Shown piece by piece: positions 46,242 through 56,834 of a stretch of DNA of 64,000 bases (position 1 is its first letter; each line of letters begins with the position of its first letter). Both the position numbers and the translations under genes were made by a program. Source of the stretch: Roseiarcus sp963779095 (GTDB lineage: Bacteria; Pseudomonadota; Alphaproteobacteria; Rhizobiales; Beijerinckiaceae); the NCBI GenBank assembly GCA_963779095.1, contig CAVZWU010000011.1, forward strand, positions 496,001 through 560,000, read 5' to 3'. The notes under the pieces were generated by a model. The model was not told the origin of the DNA. It made no database searches and saw nothing but the letters and a program-made list of their open reading frames with translations.

Positions 46242-46292
46242 GGGGAGTTTCCTCTGTTTGAGAGTCTTATTTCGTCATCGAGCGCCGTCCGC

Positions 46293-47174
46293 TCAAAAGA
46301 TCACCGCGACCACCGATTGGATGGTCCACTTCGCGCCGTATTGCGGGGTCACGACGTTGTAGTAGCCGCCGAGCGACAGCTTTATCGGCGGCTTGCCGCC
46401 GAGCTTGATAATCCGCCCTCCTTCGAGGCCGATGGGCACCGTCCATTTTCTTCCCGGCGAATCCCAGTCGGCGGTGATGAGCGGCGCCGAGCTCACGAAC
46501 CAGCCGTGGCCGAAATTGTAGTTGAAGAAGGGCTCGAGCAGCATCGACGCATAGCGCTTGCCGCCCGGACCTTGCTCCACGCCGCCGAGCGACCAGACCT
46601 GGTTCGCCAGCAGCCCGGCGACGATCTTGTCCCCCGTATGGACGAGAACGGCGGTGGGCCCAAGGCCCCAGACGCTGGAGCCGACGGTCGGGCTGGTGGA
46701 GGTCGGGAGCTGGGCGATCGGGCCGACGCCCCAAAGCCAGCCGTTGGTCGAGTGACTGGGGGTGAGGAACGTGGAGAAATCAACAGGCGCGAACGCCTGC
46801 GGCACGCTCGGGAACGGCGACAGATCCGGGTTCCAGACGACGGGAATGACCGCGCGGGCGACGATGTTCCAATCCGGGGTGAGGTGGAACGGGACGACCG
46901 GCTCGAATTCGAGGATGTTTTGCGTGCCCTTGTTCGGCCCGACCTGGAAATTGGTGTAGTTCTCGAACGGCAGGATGGTGAGATTGCCGATCGGATTCTC
47001 CAACTCCTTGGCGATATCGTCCTCGTTCGCCTTGGCGACGGTGTTATGGTCGACGCGCGCGTCGGTCGGCTGGTCCGGGTCGGGAGCCGCCTGCTGGGCG
47101 TCGGCGGGGGAGATCCAGCACGCACACAGCGCCAGCACGCCTGCGAGCAGTCCAGGTCCTCTAATGCAGGTCAT
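46293..47174 (-). CDS. Putative outer-membrane barrel protein of the arylsulfatase locus
   Basis: Protein of 293 residues with a signal peptide (GLLAGVLALCACWISPADA). The mature part alternates aromatic and polar residues (LPFENYTNFQVGPN, FEPVVPFHLTPDWNIVARAV, LEPFFNYNFGHGWFVSSAPL) and ends in VVAVIF, consistent with an outer-membrane beta-barrel. Similar proteins are often mislabelled 'neuromedin U' or grouped with phenol MetA-type transporters. It lies downstream of a small secreted protein and the arylsulfatase on the same strand and may admit the sulfatase substrate; that is inference. Confidence 0.7.
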   Translation of the reverse strand: MTCIRGPGLLAGVLALCACWISPADAQQAAPDPDQPTDARVDHNTVAKANEDDIAKELENPIGNLTILPFENYTNFQVGPNKGTQNILEFEPVVPFHLTPDWNIVARAVIPVVWNPDLSPFPSVPQAFAPVDFSTFLTPSHSTNGWLWGVGPIAQLPTSTSPTVGSSVWGLGPTAVLVHTGDKIVAGLLANQVWSLGGVEQGPGGKRYASMLLEPFFNYNFGHGWFVSSAPLITADWDSPGRKWTVPIGLEGGRIIKLGGKPPIKLSLGGYYNVVTPQYGAKWTIQSVVAVIF

Positions 47175-47234
47175 TGTCTCGGCGCCTCCGCCCCCGCAGG
47201 TCTTATCGATGACGCTATCCTTGCATTTGTCACA

Positions 47235-47675
47235 TCAATCCCCCGCCAGGCCGGCGGGAGCGAAGCCGGTGACCTTGCCGGCCGCGTCGAAGCCGAAGAG
47301 CAGGCTGGTTGCGTCGCCGCGCGGGAAGACGAATTTGACGATGGCGAAGGTCTGATCGCCCTTCTTCTCGGTTTTGACGATCTCGGCGCGCAACGGCGCC
47401 GCGCCGTACTTGTTGAGATCGTGCGCGATGCGTGCGACCGCCTCGTCGGTCACCTGCGGCGCGAAGGCAGGCGCATATTGCGAGCGGACGGTCCGCCCAG
47501 CCATCATCTCGGTGAACCAGTGAATGGCCCAGGTCGTCAGAGCCTCGCCCGTCGGCGTCGCGACGACCGGCGCCTCGTCGGCGCGGACGGCAGCGACAGG
47601 GCCGGCCACAACCAGCGCGATCAAAAGGGCGAGGCCAATGCGGCGCGGTGTGGCGCCGCCGCCGCAACGTGTCAT
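47235..47675 (-). CDS. Small secreted hypothetical protein
   Basis: Protein of 146 residues from the ATG at 47675: signal peptide GLALLIALVVAGPVAAVRA, then EALTTWAIHWFTEMMAGRTV and a C-terminal sheet-like KKGDQTFAIVKFVFPRGDA. It resembles small cystatin/NTF2-like secreted proteins, but I cannot name the family. The ATG lies inside a REP-like hairpin. The frame is open 93 bp further upstream through that repeat, so the start is not certain. Confidence 0.6.
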   Translation of the reverse strand: MTRCGGGATPRRIGLALLIALVVAGPVAAVRADEAPVVATPTGEALTTWAIHWFTEMMAGRTVRSQYAPAFAPQVTDEAVARIAHDLNKYGAAPLRAEIVKTEKKGDQTFAIVKFVFPRGDATSLLFGFDAAGKVTGFAPAGLAGD

Positions 47676-47767
47676 CCCCGCGAACGCGGGGATCCAGAGC
47701 CTCGGTGCGAATAATTGAGCGGGCTTGCGCATAGCGACTCTGGATGCCCGCGTGCGCGGGCATGACA
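47670..47767. repeat. REP-like inverted repeat pair
   Basis: Two 30-bp arms in inverted orientation (47670-47699 and 47738-47767) read TGTCAT-CCCCGCG-...-CCAGAG and the near complement. Each arm is itself a small hairpin (CCCCGCGAACGCGGGG and GCCCGCGTGCGCGGGC). This is the widespread proteobacterial 'GTCATTCCCGCG' type of extragenic palindrome. It lies between the arylsulfatase and the small secreted protein gene. Confidence 0.85.
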
Positions 47768-47840
47768 AGGGTTGGGAGTTACCACAGGGTGGGGCGTGGG
47801 GCGGCCGAAGCCGTCCCTTTCGTTCGCTCGAGGCCGCAAT

Positions 47841-49531
47841 TCAGCCGCCGCTGCCTTCGACATGCGGCTCGCCCATCCGCTCGATCTGCTTCTTCAGCAG
47901 CGGGACCGGATCGTCGGGACGCTGGAGGTTCGGGACGAGGTCGTTCGAGGCGCCGCCGACAAAGCGCGGGATGTTCGGGAATTTCATGAGCGACTTGTCG
48001 AAGTCCAGAACCACCGGCGCAAGGATCGCCAGCCCCCAGCCATTGTCCTGGCCCGCGTACCTGCCCGGCGAGGTCGTCAGCACCCGCGCCGGCGCGGCGC
48101 CGTTGAACGTCATGTCGTATTTCTCGTACGGGTCCATGGTCAGGTTATAGAGCGCTCCGATCGAGCCCAAGTTGGCCTCCGAACCCAGCCAGGAATCCTT
48201 GGCCGTGTAGAGGTATTTCCACGCGATGTTGACCCAGGTCTCCTCGGGATCTCCGGCGACGTCCGCCCGCATGCCCTGGAAGGTCTCGCCGTCGATATAG
48301 ATCCAGGATCGGCGCGCCGAATGCTCCGCCTTGCCGAGGATGTAGGCGCTGTTGTCGATCGAGTCGAAATAGATCGGCTTGCCGTCGTTGCCGACCCATT
48401 CATGCGGGGGAGGGGTGAGGCCGACCATGGCCGCGAGCGTCGCCCAGGCGTCGATATGCGACATCATCTCGTCGTACCGGGCGCGGGCAGGGATGTGGCC
48501 CGGCCACCACATTATGCCCGGCACCCGCCAGCCGCCCTCGAAGGGCGAGCCCTTCTCGCCGCGGAACGGCGTCGTGCCGGCGTCGGGGTAGGCGTCGAGC
48601 CAGGCGCCATTGTCGGCGGTGACGATGACGATGGTGTTGGGCGCATCCTTGCGGATCTCATCCATCACGGCGCCGATGTCGGCGTCGAGCTCCATCAGCG
48701 AGTCGGAATAGTCGCCGAGATGCGACTTGCCGGCAAAGCGGGGCGAGGCGTTGGTCGGGTTGTGCATCTTGAGATAATTCACGTCCATGAAGAACGGCTT
48801 GTCGTCGCTGGCGTGCTTCTTGATGTAGGCGACGGCGTTGGCGGCCTGATCCTCGTCGAAGGTGGCGAACCGTTCGTAGGTCGATCTTGCCGAGGTCCTT
48901 GGCCGGCTGGCCGGCGACGCCCTCCCACTCGTTCAGGTTCACGTTCTCGCTGTAAATACTTCTTGAATTCCGGATTGTACGACGGGAACCACGGGTGGAA
49001 CCACTTGTTGGTGTAGTCGTAGGTGTAGACGCCGGCGTAATAGGCGGCGAAATTCTTCATCTCGTCGAAGCCGTGCTCGATCGGATAGGACTCCGGCTTG
49101 TCGCCGAGATGCCACTTGCCGGAGAAATAGGTCGAGTAGCCGTTCTTCTTGAAGAACTCGGCGATCGTCGGCGTCTCCTTGCGCAGGAAGTTCGGGTCGC
49201 CCGGCGCGACGACGATCGACAGCGCCGAGCGGATCGGAATGCGCCCGGTGATGAACGAGGCGCGGCCGGCGGTGCAGCTCGCCTGCCCGTACCAGTTGGT
49301 GAAGGTCGCGCCCTCTTCTGCGATCTTGTCGACGTTCGGCGTCGGATGGCCGAGCGCCTTGCCGCCGCCGGAATAGGGGCCGAAATCGTTCCAGCCGGTG
49401 TCGTCGGTCATCAGCATGACGATGTTCGGCTTCTTGTCTTGCGCCATCGCGCTCGGCGCCGTCAGCGCCGTGGTCGAGGCCAGCGCGGCCAGCGCCGCCC
49501 CAGCTGTCAGGGTTTTTCGCCACAAACTCAT
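47841..49531 (-). pseudogene. Arylsulfatase, two frameshifts
   Basis: Periplasmic sulfatase that needs a formylglycine made from the cysteine of SCTAGRASFITGR, which is present. It begins with a signal peptide (LTAGAALAALASTTALTAPSAMA) and KKPNIVMLMTDDTGWNDFG with metal-binding Asp pair. The first 190 codons are in one frame. An extra base in the AAA at 48954-48956 moves it to NVNLNEWEGVAGQPAKDLGK, and a second near 48880 to the main C-terminal frame (MDVNYLKMHNPTNASPRFAG, TIVIVTADNGAWLDAYPD). The corrected length is about 560 residues. Neighbours suggest an operon with the small secreted protein and outer-membrane protein, and an AraC regulator upstream. Confidence 0.9.
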
Positions 49532-49769
49532 GGATTACTTCTCCGTTTGACTGTGCTCCGACATCGCATGCTTCGCGAAAATGTTCGCGACGCAATCTCG
49601 CAAGTCCGTTGCGCCTGGCCTGTGCGGCGACCTCGTCCTCGATCTGAGATCAGGGCCCAAGGACGAGACTGGCAAAGACCTGGGCTGGCTGACTACGTAA
49701 TTCCGGAAGCGGCGGAATTTTTTCTCCCCGAGCCAATCGACGCGATTTCTGAAGCGGCAACCTCACGAT

Positions 49770-50714
49770 TCACCGACGCGCCGCAAGGTCGCGCTCGGAC
49801 GTCTCGCCATAGGCGGCCTTGTAGAGGTCGGCAAAACGATCCGGGTCGGTGAAGCCGGCGATTCGAGCAATCTCGCCAATTCCGGCTGTGCGGGGATCGG
49901 CGCGACGGATCGCGGCGCGGGCGCACGCCAGCTTCCTCAGTTGCAGGTATCGCCGCGGACTGACGCCAAGGAACGCGATGCAATATTTGTGGAGCGTTTG
50001 GGCGGAAACGCCGACCGCCGCGGCAAGTTCAAGAGCCGTCGGATTGGGCTTTTGGCGTTTCGCCAGCTCGCTCTCAAAGCGCTGCATGATGTCGGCGCCA
50101 AGCCGCGCGGATGCGGGCTCGGCGCGCGCCTTGCCTTCGGTCAGACACCGGACAATCAGCCCGGCGAGTTCGAGTTCCATGGCGCGGACGACCTCGGGGT
50201 GGCCGACAATCGCAGGCCGCGTTTCGGCGAGGCGCGCGGCCTCCCGCTGAATGCGAAGCAGCAATTTCCGGTCGCGAGACGGCGGTCGAACAATCCGGCC
50301 GGGTTGCGGAAGCAGGAAATCGCCGCCCGTCTCGGCCTGGCAATAGGCCGCGAGCGCAGCGGGCGAAAGCGAAATCAGGCCCCAGCGGCTTGGCCCGCAG
50401 GTGCGCTGGTGCAGATGCTCGCCGGAGCCGTGCAGCATGATCTCGTCGGGCTCAAGCGCAATCCCGCGCCAGACGAGCGGCGACTTCGGGTCCGCTGCAA
50501 AGGACATGAAGACCTGGTCCGGAAGCAGTGCGACATAAGCAACGCGCGCCAGCAACTCTCGCGCCTGCAGAAGACTGATATGCCGAAGCCTGGTTCGGTC
50601 CACATGTGCGGCGAAGGGGCCTGGGCCTGTCACGGTGAATTCGGCGAATATGTCAGCGACGCTCGCCTTGTAGTCGGCGGCATCCGTGGAAGAGACTGTC
50701 GAACTTCCCGGCAT
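49770..50714 (-). CDS. AraC-family transcriptional regulator
   Basis: Regulator of 314 residues. The N-terminal two thirds resemble the AraC-binding-like sensor of the AraC/'AdpA-like' sort (LLPDQVFMSFAADPKSPLVW, MLHGSGEHLHQRTCGPSRWG). The C-terminal DNA-binding pair of helix-turn-helix units is clear: LAAAVGVSAQTLHKYCIAFL, SPRRYLQLRKLACARAAI and IARIAGFTDPDRFADLYKAA. It lies about 240 bp upstream of the arylsulfatase on the same strand and may control it. ATG at 50714. Confidence 0.88.
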   Translation of the reverse strand: MPGSSTVSSTDAADYKASVADIFAEFTVTGPGPFAAHVDRTRLRHISLLQARELLARVAYVALLPDQVFMSFAADPKSPLVWRGIALEPDEIMLHGSGEHLHQRTCGPSRWGLISLSPAALAAYCQAETGGDFLLPQPGRIVRPPSRDRKLLLRIQREAARLAETRPAIVGHPEVVRAMELELAGLIVRCLTEGKARAEPASARLGADIMQRFESELAKRQKPNPTALELAAAVGVSAQTLHKYCIAFLGVSPRRYLQLRKLACARAAIRRADPRTAGIGEIARIAGFTDPDRFADLYKAAYGETSERDLAARR

Positions 50715-50786
50715 TTCCGTTCTGCGCTTGCCGCAAACAAGTTTGCGTTCCCGGCTGCGCAGAATGGGGACCCCGTAGGTGCACCG

Positions 50787-51855
50787 CTACGTAATTTCGG
50801 AAGCGCGCAGGAAGTTTTCGTGATCCCACACGATCGGCGCTGCTTCAGCGCCTAGACGAAGCGTCTCGGAGGGAAGCTCCCTGAATAAGCTCCGATAGGC
50901 CGAAGCGAAGCGACCGAGGTCCCAAAAGCCGTGTTCGGTGGCGACCATCGTAACGGTCGCCGCCCGCGGATCGGCTCGTCGGAGCGCCCTGCGCGTCAAA
51001 TTCAATTGTCGCAGCTTCAAATACCGATAGGGACTCATCCCCAATTTCTCGTTGCAGCAAGAGCTGAGGGTGCGGGCTCGAAACGCCGATCGCCTTGCAG
51101 ATTTCGAGGGTGTGGAAAACGCCCTCCGGATGCGCCTCCATCATCTCATAGAAGCGCCTCATGATTGCTTTTCGTTGTTGGCTTCCTGTCTCCCGTCGGT
51201 CGGCGCCCTGTGTGACGAGGCAGTTGGCTAGCGCTGCGAGGAGGGACTGCTCCAGACCACGGGCGGCTTCAGGCACTGCAATGACGTCTGGCGCTTGCTC
51301 GGCGAGCTCACCGGCGGCCGCGTGGATCTTCTGCAGTCGCGCCATTGCGCCGGCGTTCGGCGTGACGACGACTGACTCTCGCGGCGGCATGAAATCGTTG
51401 CCACCGAAGGTCGATGCAAGGGCTTCCATATCCTCCAGCGGCATCGACACTGTGCCCCACCGGGCCGAACCGGTTGACCGCAGAAAGCTGCTATCCCCAT
51501 CCCTCAATCGGAGAATTGAATTGGACGGAAACTCGGCGGCGCCGGCGAACAAGCCCGCTCCGCGCTCCGTGTTGAGGAAGATCAGCGCCCTGTTCGACGC
51601 ATGATAGCTTCGCAAGACCCGCGGAAGCGCCTCGGTGAAGCGGTGAGCCAAGGTCCGGGAGAGAGCAATCGACGTCAGCTTCGACGAGAAGCGTCCCGGC
51701 TTCGTGACGACAAGTTCTGCCTTCGTCCACCGCACGGCGCCTGTGTATTCGTCGGGATCGCTAAAGCGCCGGACCCGACTTAACGGCGCGGACAACTCCC
51801 GGGCCGTCGACGGCGTCGGGTCATCGAGTCCCGAATAGCTGTCTCGTTCATCTAC
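50787..51855 (-). pseudogene. Second AraC-family regulator, frameshifted
   Basis: Related to its downstream neighbour. The sensor part runs from about VRRFSDPDEYTGAVRWTKAE through LRDGDSSFLRSTGSARWGTV to LEICKAIGVSS in one frame. Near 51055 the frame changes, and the recognition region MGMSPYRYLKLRQLNLTRRA and VATEHGFWDLGRFASAYRSL follow in another. The start is not resolved: no good start codon lies in frame near 51855, which may mean another lesion. It is divergent from the Crp/Fnr gene. Confidence 0.75.
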
Positions 51856-51983
51856 GTCCCCCGATCGACCGCCTCGCCGTTTAGCACATGCTCGCTTCTC
51901 CGTAGGTGCATTTCCGAGTAGTTGGAGCGCTTCTGGGTCATTTCGTCGCACCCGAGGCCTCCGACATGGATCGTGAAGAGGGC

Positions 51984-52642
51984 ATGGACGTCCTGAGCCG
52001 CGGGGCTTGGCTTGGCGGGACGCCTGCTGGGTTCCGAGTGCCTTGCTGTCGCATTGCCGCTGGGAACGCCTAGAGGCAGGCGCGCCAATCCAGACTGGCG
52101 GTGAAGGGAACGGCGAGATGAGCGGCCTAGCGCGCGGCATCGTGGAATTCAGGATGTTTCGTGGCCGCGCGGACAAGCCGATTTTACATTTCGCGCGTCC
52201 AGCGTTTTGGATTGGGTACAGTCCGATCTTCTCTCATCAACGGCCGCACCGGGTCGAGGTGACCGCCAAGACGACAGTTTGGCTTGCCCGGGTCCTTCAG
52301 GACAAGGTCAGAAAGCTCCTAAACAGTCGTCCCGAGTGGTGGCGACATTTCCTCCAGCCCGCTCTTTTCTACAACGAGATCGGCCTCAACATTGCGGCAG
52401 ACCTCCTGATCCGGGACAGCGAGCGACGCTGCGCCGCGGTGCTCTTGAGACTGACCGGGCACCGCTCCACGGATCCCGAAGACCCGGAGCCGGTCGATCT
52501 GGCGGGCGCAGCCAACCTGTCGCGCAGCTCCGTACGGACGATGCTGGGCCGGCTGGCGGCGCTCGGGCTCATCGAACAGGGCTACGGTGGCGTCGTCGTG
52601 CGCCAGCCCGCAGCGCTCCGCGCCTTCGTCGACAAGGGATGA
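51984..52642 (+). pseudogene. Crp/Fnr-family regulator, frameshifted near the start
   Basis: MDVLSRGAWLGGTPAGFR (from the ATG at 51984) is a typical Crp/Fnr N-terminus, but the continuation ALLSHCRWERLEAGAPIQ is in another frame; one base seems lost near 52035. A reduced cyclic-nucleotide-like sensor fold follows (LHFARPAFWIGYSPIFSHQR). The C-terminal winged helix is intact (PVDLAGAANLSRSSVRTMLG and LAALGLIEQGYGGVVV). No Fnr-type cysteine cluster is visible. The corrected protein is about 220 residues. Target unknown. Confidence 0.72.
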
Positions 52643-52997
52643 AAGAGGATCAGCAAGGCAGACTTTGCAGCTCGCGTTTGCGCGTCAGCGAATCGGATCG
52701 GCGCGGTTGACGATAGGTCGAATTCGTTTCTGTGAAGGGTCATGGCAATGTCGCCTTCCGGCGGACTCCGCGCCTACACGCAAGGCCCGCTTACCTGCCG
52801 ACTTGCGACGTTCGCGGTCGCGATCTGCAACGGTAGCTTTACGTCGTGAGCGGCAGTTCCGCGCAAATAGCGGTCATTGCGGGCGGCGCGCGAACGGGCT
52901 TAAGCGATATTGATGGCTGTCCAACTCAATAGTCCTTGGAGGTGGTAGGCCATTTCCATCCCTGTGATCGTTGAACCGACGTGCCGGGGAGACGCGC
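52643..52997. other. Non-coding stretch between the Crp gene and the barrel-protein gene
   Basis: About 355 bp between convergent genes. No supported gene; a terminator is expected but I could not single one out. Confidence 0.35.
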
Positions 52998-53807
52998 TCA
53001 GAAAGTGTACGTGGTCGTGAACTGCGGCCCGTACAGATATTGCTGAAAGCGGAAGGTGCCGTTGCCGCTGATAGCGGCGCCCTGATAATATTCATAGAGT
53101 ACGCGATAGCCCACGCTCGACAACAGGGACTGGTTCCACTTGTATCCGACCGCCCCGAAGGCCAGGGCCGTCGCGCTCCCGCTCCAACCGCCGGCATCCG
53201 CCTCGAAGTCGATGAACCATTTGTCGTCGATACGATGGCGTGCTGTCACTCCGGCGAACGGGTCGGCCCAAGACCTGCCTTGCGATGCGAAACGGGAATA
53301 ACCGCCAAGGGGGACCTGCAACTCGACCGACCCGTTCACATTGAAATAGCGGGCGCCGAGGGTTGCGTAGACACTCCAATCGGGAGCTGCTGTTGGGAGC
53401 CTCACGCCGCCGTACGCGGCGGCGGCCGTCTCGTTGATCGTCAGGCCGGCGTTCGCGCCGAAATCGCGATCACCTGATTTGAGGAGGCCCAGGCGAACCC
53501 AGAAAAGGGAGAGGCCGACAATGAAATTGTCATTGTAGGCGAGGGCGCTCACTGGGAGATAGCCTTCGAGATGCGGGAGAATCTGGAAGATGTTGGCGGA
53601 GAGGGGGAGGGCGGGAAGGTTCCGTATGCCCATGCTGACGTTCAGGCTCGGCGCCCAGCCGTCGAGCGAAACCTCGTAGTGCCAGTCAGACAGCGCCGGC
53701 ATCGGAATTGGTGCCGGCGCGGGCGGCTGAGCCAGGTCGGCCGCGAAGACCGTTGGCGCGGCGAGCATGCCGGCCGCTGCCCAGATCGCCTTTGCAACGC
53801 CCCTCAT
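52998..53807 (-). CDS. Outer-membrane beta-barrel protein
   Basis: Protein of 269 residues from the ATG at 53807. Signal peptide (AIWAAAGMLAAPTVFAADL) and a short Pro-rich linker (AQPPAPAPIPMPAL) are followed by alternating strands (WHYEVSLDGWAPSLNVSMGI, DWSVYATLGARYFNVNGSVE, WFIDFEADAGGWSGSATALA), ending RFQQYLYGPQFTTTYTF with a C-terminal Phe. This is the usual layout of small alphaproteobacterial barrels related to OmpW/Omp25-like proteins. The frame is open about 290 bp upstream, but the signal peptide fixes the start. Function unknown. Confidence 0.8.
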   Translation of the reverse strand: MRGVAKAIWAAAGMLAAPTVFAADLAQPPAPAPIPMPALSDWHYEVSLDGWAPSLNVSMGIRNLPALPLSANIFQILPHLEGYLPVSALAYNDNFIVGLSLFWVRLGLLKSGDRDFGANAGLTINETAAAAYGGVRLPTAAPDWSVYATLGARYFNVNGSVELQVPLGGYSRFASQGRSWADPFAGVTARHRIDDKWFIDFEADAGGWSGSATALAFGAVGYKWNQSLLSSVGYRVLYEYYQGAAISGNGTFRFQQYLYGPQFTTTYTF

Positions 53808-54349
53808 CTCAAGCCCCTCGGGAATTTCAGCCGCCGTTGCGCTCAAACCTGGATCGTTCAAAGATTTTCTACGATAGCCGATCCGAAGCAGGCAAGACTC
53901 AAGCCCTTCGCAGCGATGCGATTTGGCGAGCTTGCCTCGGTATGCAGCGAGGCGTGACAGAAAAGACACGTCGCGGGCGGCGCGCAGTCTGCCGCCATTG
54001 CAATTCCGCTGGCCGCTCCTCATGCTCCAGTAGTGCTGGGGGCATCCCGGAAACGCGGCCCAGGAAGCTGAAAACTCAAGCTTAGGCATGAGCATAACGA
54101 CGCACGTGCATTGGCATCGGGTTTAGCCAGAACGTGGCGGTCGGATGACCTGGCACGTCCAATGGCAGGCATCGTAACTGAGTTCGAGCAATTCCATTTC
54201 CAAAGGCGAAATCGCCAAAATCCACGCAATTTGGGAGAAATCCAACGCCCCGGATTTCAAACTGGCTACCGGTTGGCGGCGACAGCTGATATTTTGGCTG
54301 GGTCCGCTGCGACGAAATCCCAATCAGATCGCCCCGAAGTCAAACCCGC
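53808..54349. other. Intergenic region upstream of two divergent genes
   Basis: About 540 bp between the barrel-protein gene (minus) and the Sel1-repeat gene (plus). I see no gene, repeat or clear regulatory motif. Confidence 0.4.
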
Positions 54350-55829
54350 ATGTGTACATTTTTACGTGTTGACCTCTTTGGCGTTGCCCCGGGCTACTGG
54401 CGACTAGTCGCAGCCGGCTGCGTTCTCGCGCTTTCCATATTCGGCGCCGCGGCGGCCGACCAAATGATTCCGGCGGAACGTCAGCGCGGTGATCCACGCG
54501 GCAAGCCAACTCGGTGAAGGTGTAGCCGCGTATCAGCGCGGCGATTACGCGACGGCGATGCGACTCTTGCGTCCCTTGGCCGATCAGGGGGTGCCTCTCG
54601 TACAATTCACGCTTGGCGTGATGTACGCTAATGGCAAGGGGACGCCGCAAGACTATGGGCAGGCGGCGACGTGGTACCGCAAGGCCGCCGACCAAGGGTA
54701 TGACGAAGCGCAACGCAATCTCGGCGCAATGTACGCGAAGGGCCAGGGGGTTCCGCAAGACTATGCGCAGGCAGTCAATTGGTACCGCAAGGCCGCCGAT
54801 CAGGGGAATCCCGACGCACAGGCCCGCCTCGGCTGGATGTACTATAAAGGCTTGGGGATTCAACAGGACTTTGTGGAAGCCGTCCAATGGTCCCGCAAGG
54901 CCGCCGATCAAGGGAATGCTTACGCACAGGTCAACCTCGGTACAGCATACGAGAATGGAGAAGGTGTCGAGCGGGACTTCACGGAGGCCGCCAAGTGGCT
55001 CCGCAAGGCGGCAGATCAGGGGAATTCTGTGGCACAGCAAAAGCTCGGCCAGTTGTTTGAGATTGGCCAAGGGGTGTCACAAGACTACGCGCAAGCCGCC
55101 TCATGGTACGGTAAGGCCGCCAATCAAGGGGACTCTGACGCCCAGATCAGCCTCGGGTCGATGTACGCCGAAGGCCATGGCGTGGCGCAAGATCTCGCCC
55201 AAGCGGTAGCCTGGTTTCGAAAAGGTGCAGATCAAGGAAATGCCCAAGCGCAATTCAATCTCGGTGCGATGTACGCAAAAGGCCAGGGGTTACCGCAGGA
55301 CCTCGTGCAAGCCTTCAATTGGTTTGGCAAGGCCGCCGATCAGGGGAATGATCGCGCACAGGCCACCCTCGGATGGATGTACGCTGATGGCCAGGAGGGG
55401 ATGCCGCAGGACTTCGCGCAGGCCTTCCATTGGTTCGGCAAGGCCGCTGATCAGGGGAATGCCTACGCCCAGGCCAACCTCAGCTGGTTGTACGCTAACA
55501 GCCAAGGGGTGGCGCAGGACGACACGCAGGCTCTCATGTGGTCGACCCTCGCGCTCGCCCACGCCGAGGACGACGCAACACGAGAGCTCGCGCTCAAAAT
55601 TCGAGATTCACTAACTGCCAAGATGGCGCCCGATCAGATCGCCGAGGCGGCAGCGGAGGGCGCGCGAGTGGTCTCCGAAGTGAAGCGCAATCAAGCACTT
55701 GAACGGGTGTTCTTCGAGGAGCGACCTGAGTGCCGCTCTCCCCCAACTTGGGCGTGCGCCGCCGTGATCCGCAGCGGCCGCTTAACGTCGAAGAAGAACC
55801 CGCTGCGCGGGAGGGCGTGCACCTGGTGA
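54350..55829 (+). CDS. Secreted Sel1-repeat protein, frameshift after the signal peptide and foreign 3' tail
   Basis: Periplasmic Sel1/TPR-like scaffold. The ATG at 54350 opens a signal peptide (LVAAGCVLALSIFGAAAA) that ends in another frame from the body; one extra base between about 54455 and 54489 separates them. From 54489 the frame holds about ten 36-residue Sel1 repeats (YDEAQRNLGAMYAKGQGVPQ and variants), some with unusually high similarity to each other at DNA level. After VKRNQALERVFFEERPEC the reading continues into CRSPPTWACAAVIRSGRL, which does not look like protein and likely belongs to the inserted IS91 element. Sel1 proteins commonly act as adaptor scaffolds; partner unknown. 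Confidence 0.8.
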
Positions 55830-55920
55830 GGGTCAGGTAAATTCGGGACGTTTGGGCGTCGGTTGAGCGGCGTCAGTGGGGGACAGAGCATCGCGGCTCC
55901 TTTCACCAGAGGAACCTTCG

Positions 55921-56828
55921 ATGAACAAACCACTTGCCGCCACCCCGATGAGCCCGCTGCGCCAACGACTGATCGACGACATGAATGTGCGCCGGTTCTC
56001 GCCGAGATGCAGCGCAACTACATCCGCGACGTCGGGCGCTTCGCCACGTTTCTGGGATGCTCGCCCGACATGGCCACGGCGGAAGATCTGCACCGCTTCC
56101 AGGTCGAGCAGCGCGAAGCTGGCGTTCCCGTGCCGACCATGAACAGCATCGTCTCGGCGCTGCGGTTCTTCTTCACGAACACGCTCGACCGGCCCGATCT
56201 CGCGTGCAGGCTGGTCCGGGTGATGCACCCGTGGAAGATGCAGGTGGTGTTGAGCCCCGATGAGGTTGCCTGCCTGCTAAACGTGACGACCTGCCTCAAG
56301 CACCAGGCGGCGCTGTCGGTCGCTTATGGCGCTGGCCTGCGCGTTGCCGAGGTCTCGACCCTCAAGGTCAGCGACATCGACAGCGAGCGCATGCTGCTCA
56401 GAGTTGAACGCGGCAAGGGTGGGCAGTATCGCAACGCGATGCTCTCGGCGGATATGCTCGCCCTGTTGCGCCAGTGGTGGAAGGTCGGTCGGCAACAAGG
56501 CGTCATGCACCCCAAGGGCTGGCTGTTTCCTGGCATGCATGCAGGCAAGCCGATCAGCACCCGGCAGTTGCACAGGATCGTCGTCGAGGCGGCGCGCGCC
56601 GCGGACATCGCCAAGCGGGTGGGACCGCATACGCTGCGCCACAGCTTCGCCACGCATCTGCTCGAGGACGGCGTCGATATCCGCATCATCCAGGCGCTGC
56701 TCGGCCATGCCAAGCTGGACACCACCGCCTTCTACACCAAGGTAGCGACGCGGACGGTGCGCGCCGTGACCAGTCCGCTCGACAAACTCGGCATAATCGC
56801 GCCCGACCCGGGGACGCCCGGCGGCTGA
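55921..56828 (+). CDS. Tyrosine recombinase of the IS91-type element, early frameshift
   Basis: Phage-integrase-type recombinase of about 302 residues. The start MNKPLAATPMSPLRQRLIDD is in one frame, and after NVRRFSP the remainder (EMQRNYIRDVGRFATFLGCS onwards) is in another; a base is missing near 56000. The N-terminal SAM-like core-binding domain is followed by the catalytic domain with Arg in AYGAGLRVAEVSTLKV, HTLRHSFATHLLEDG (His, Arg) and final Tyr in TTAFYTKVATR. It lies 6 bp before the transposase gene. Confidence 0.85.
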
Positions 56829-56834
56829 GGCGCC

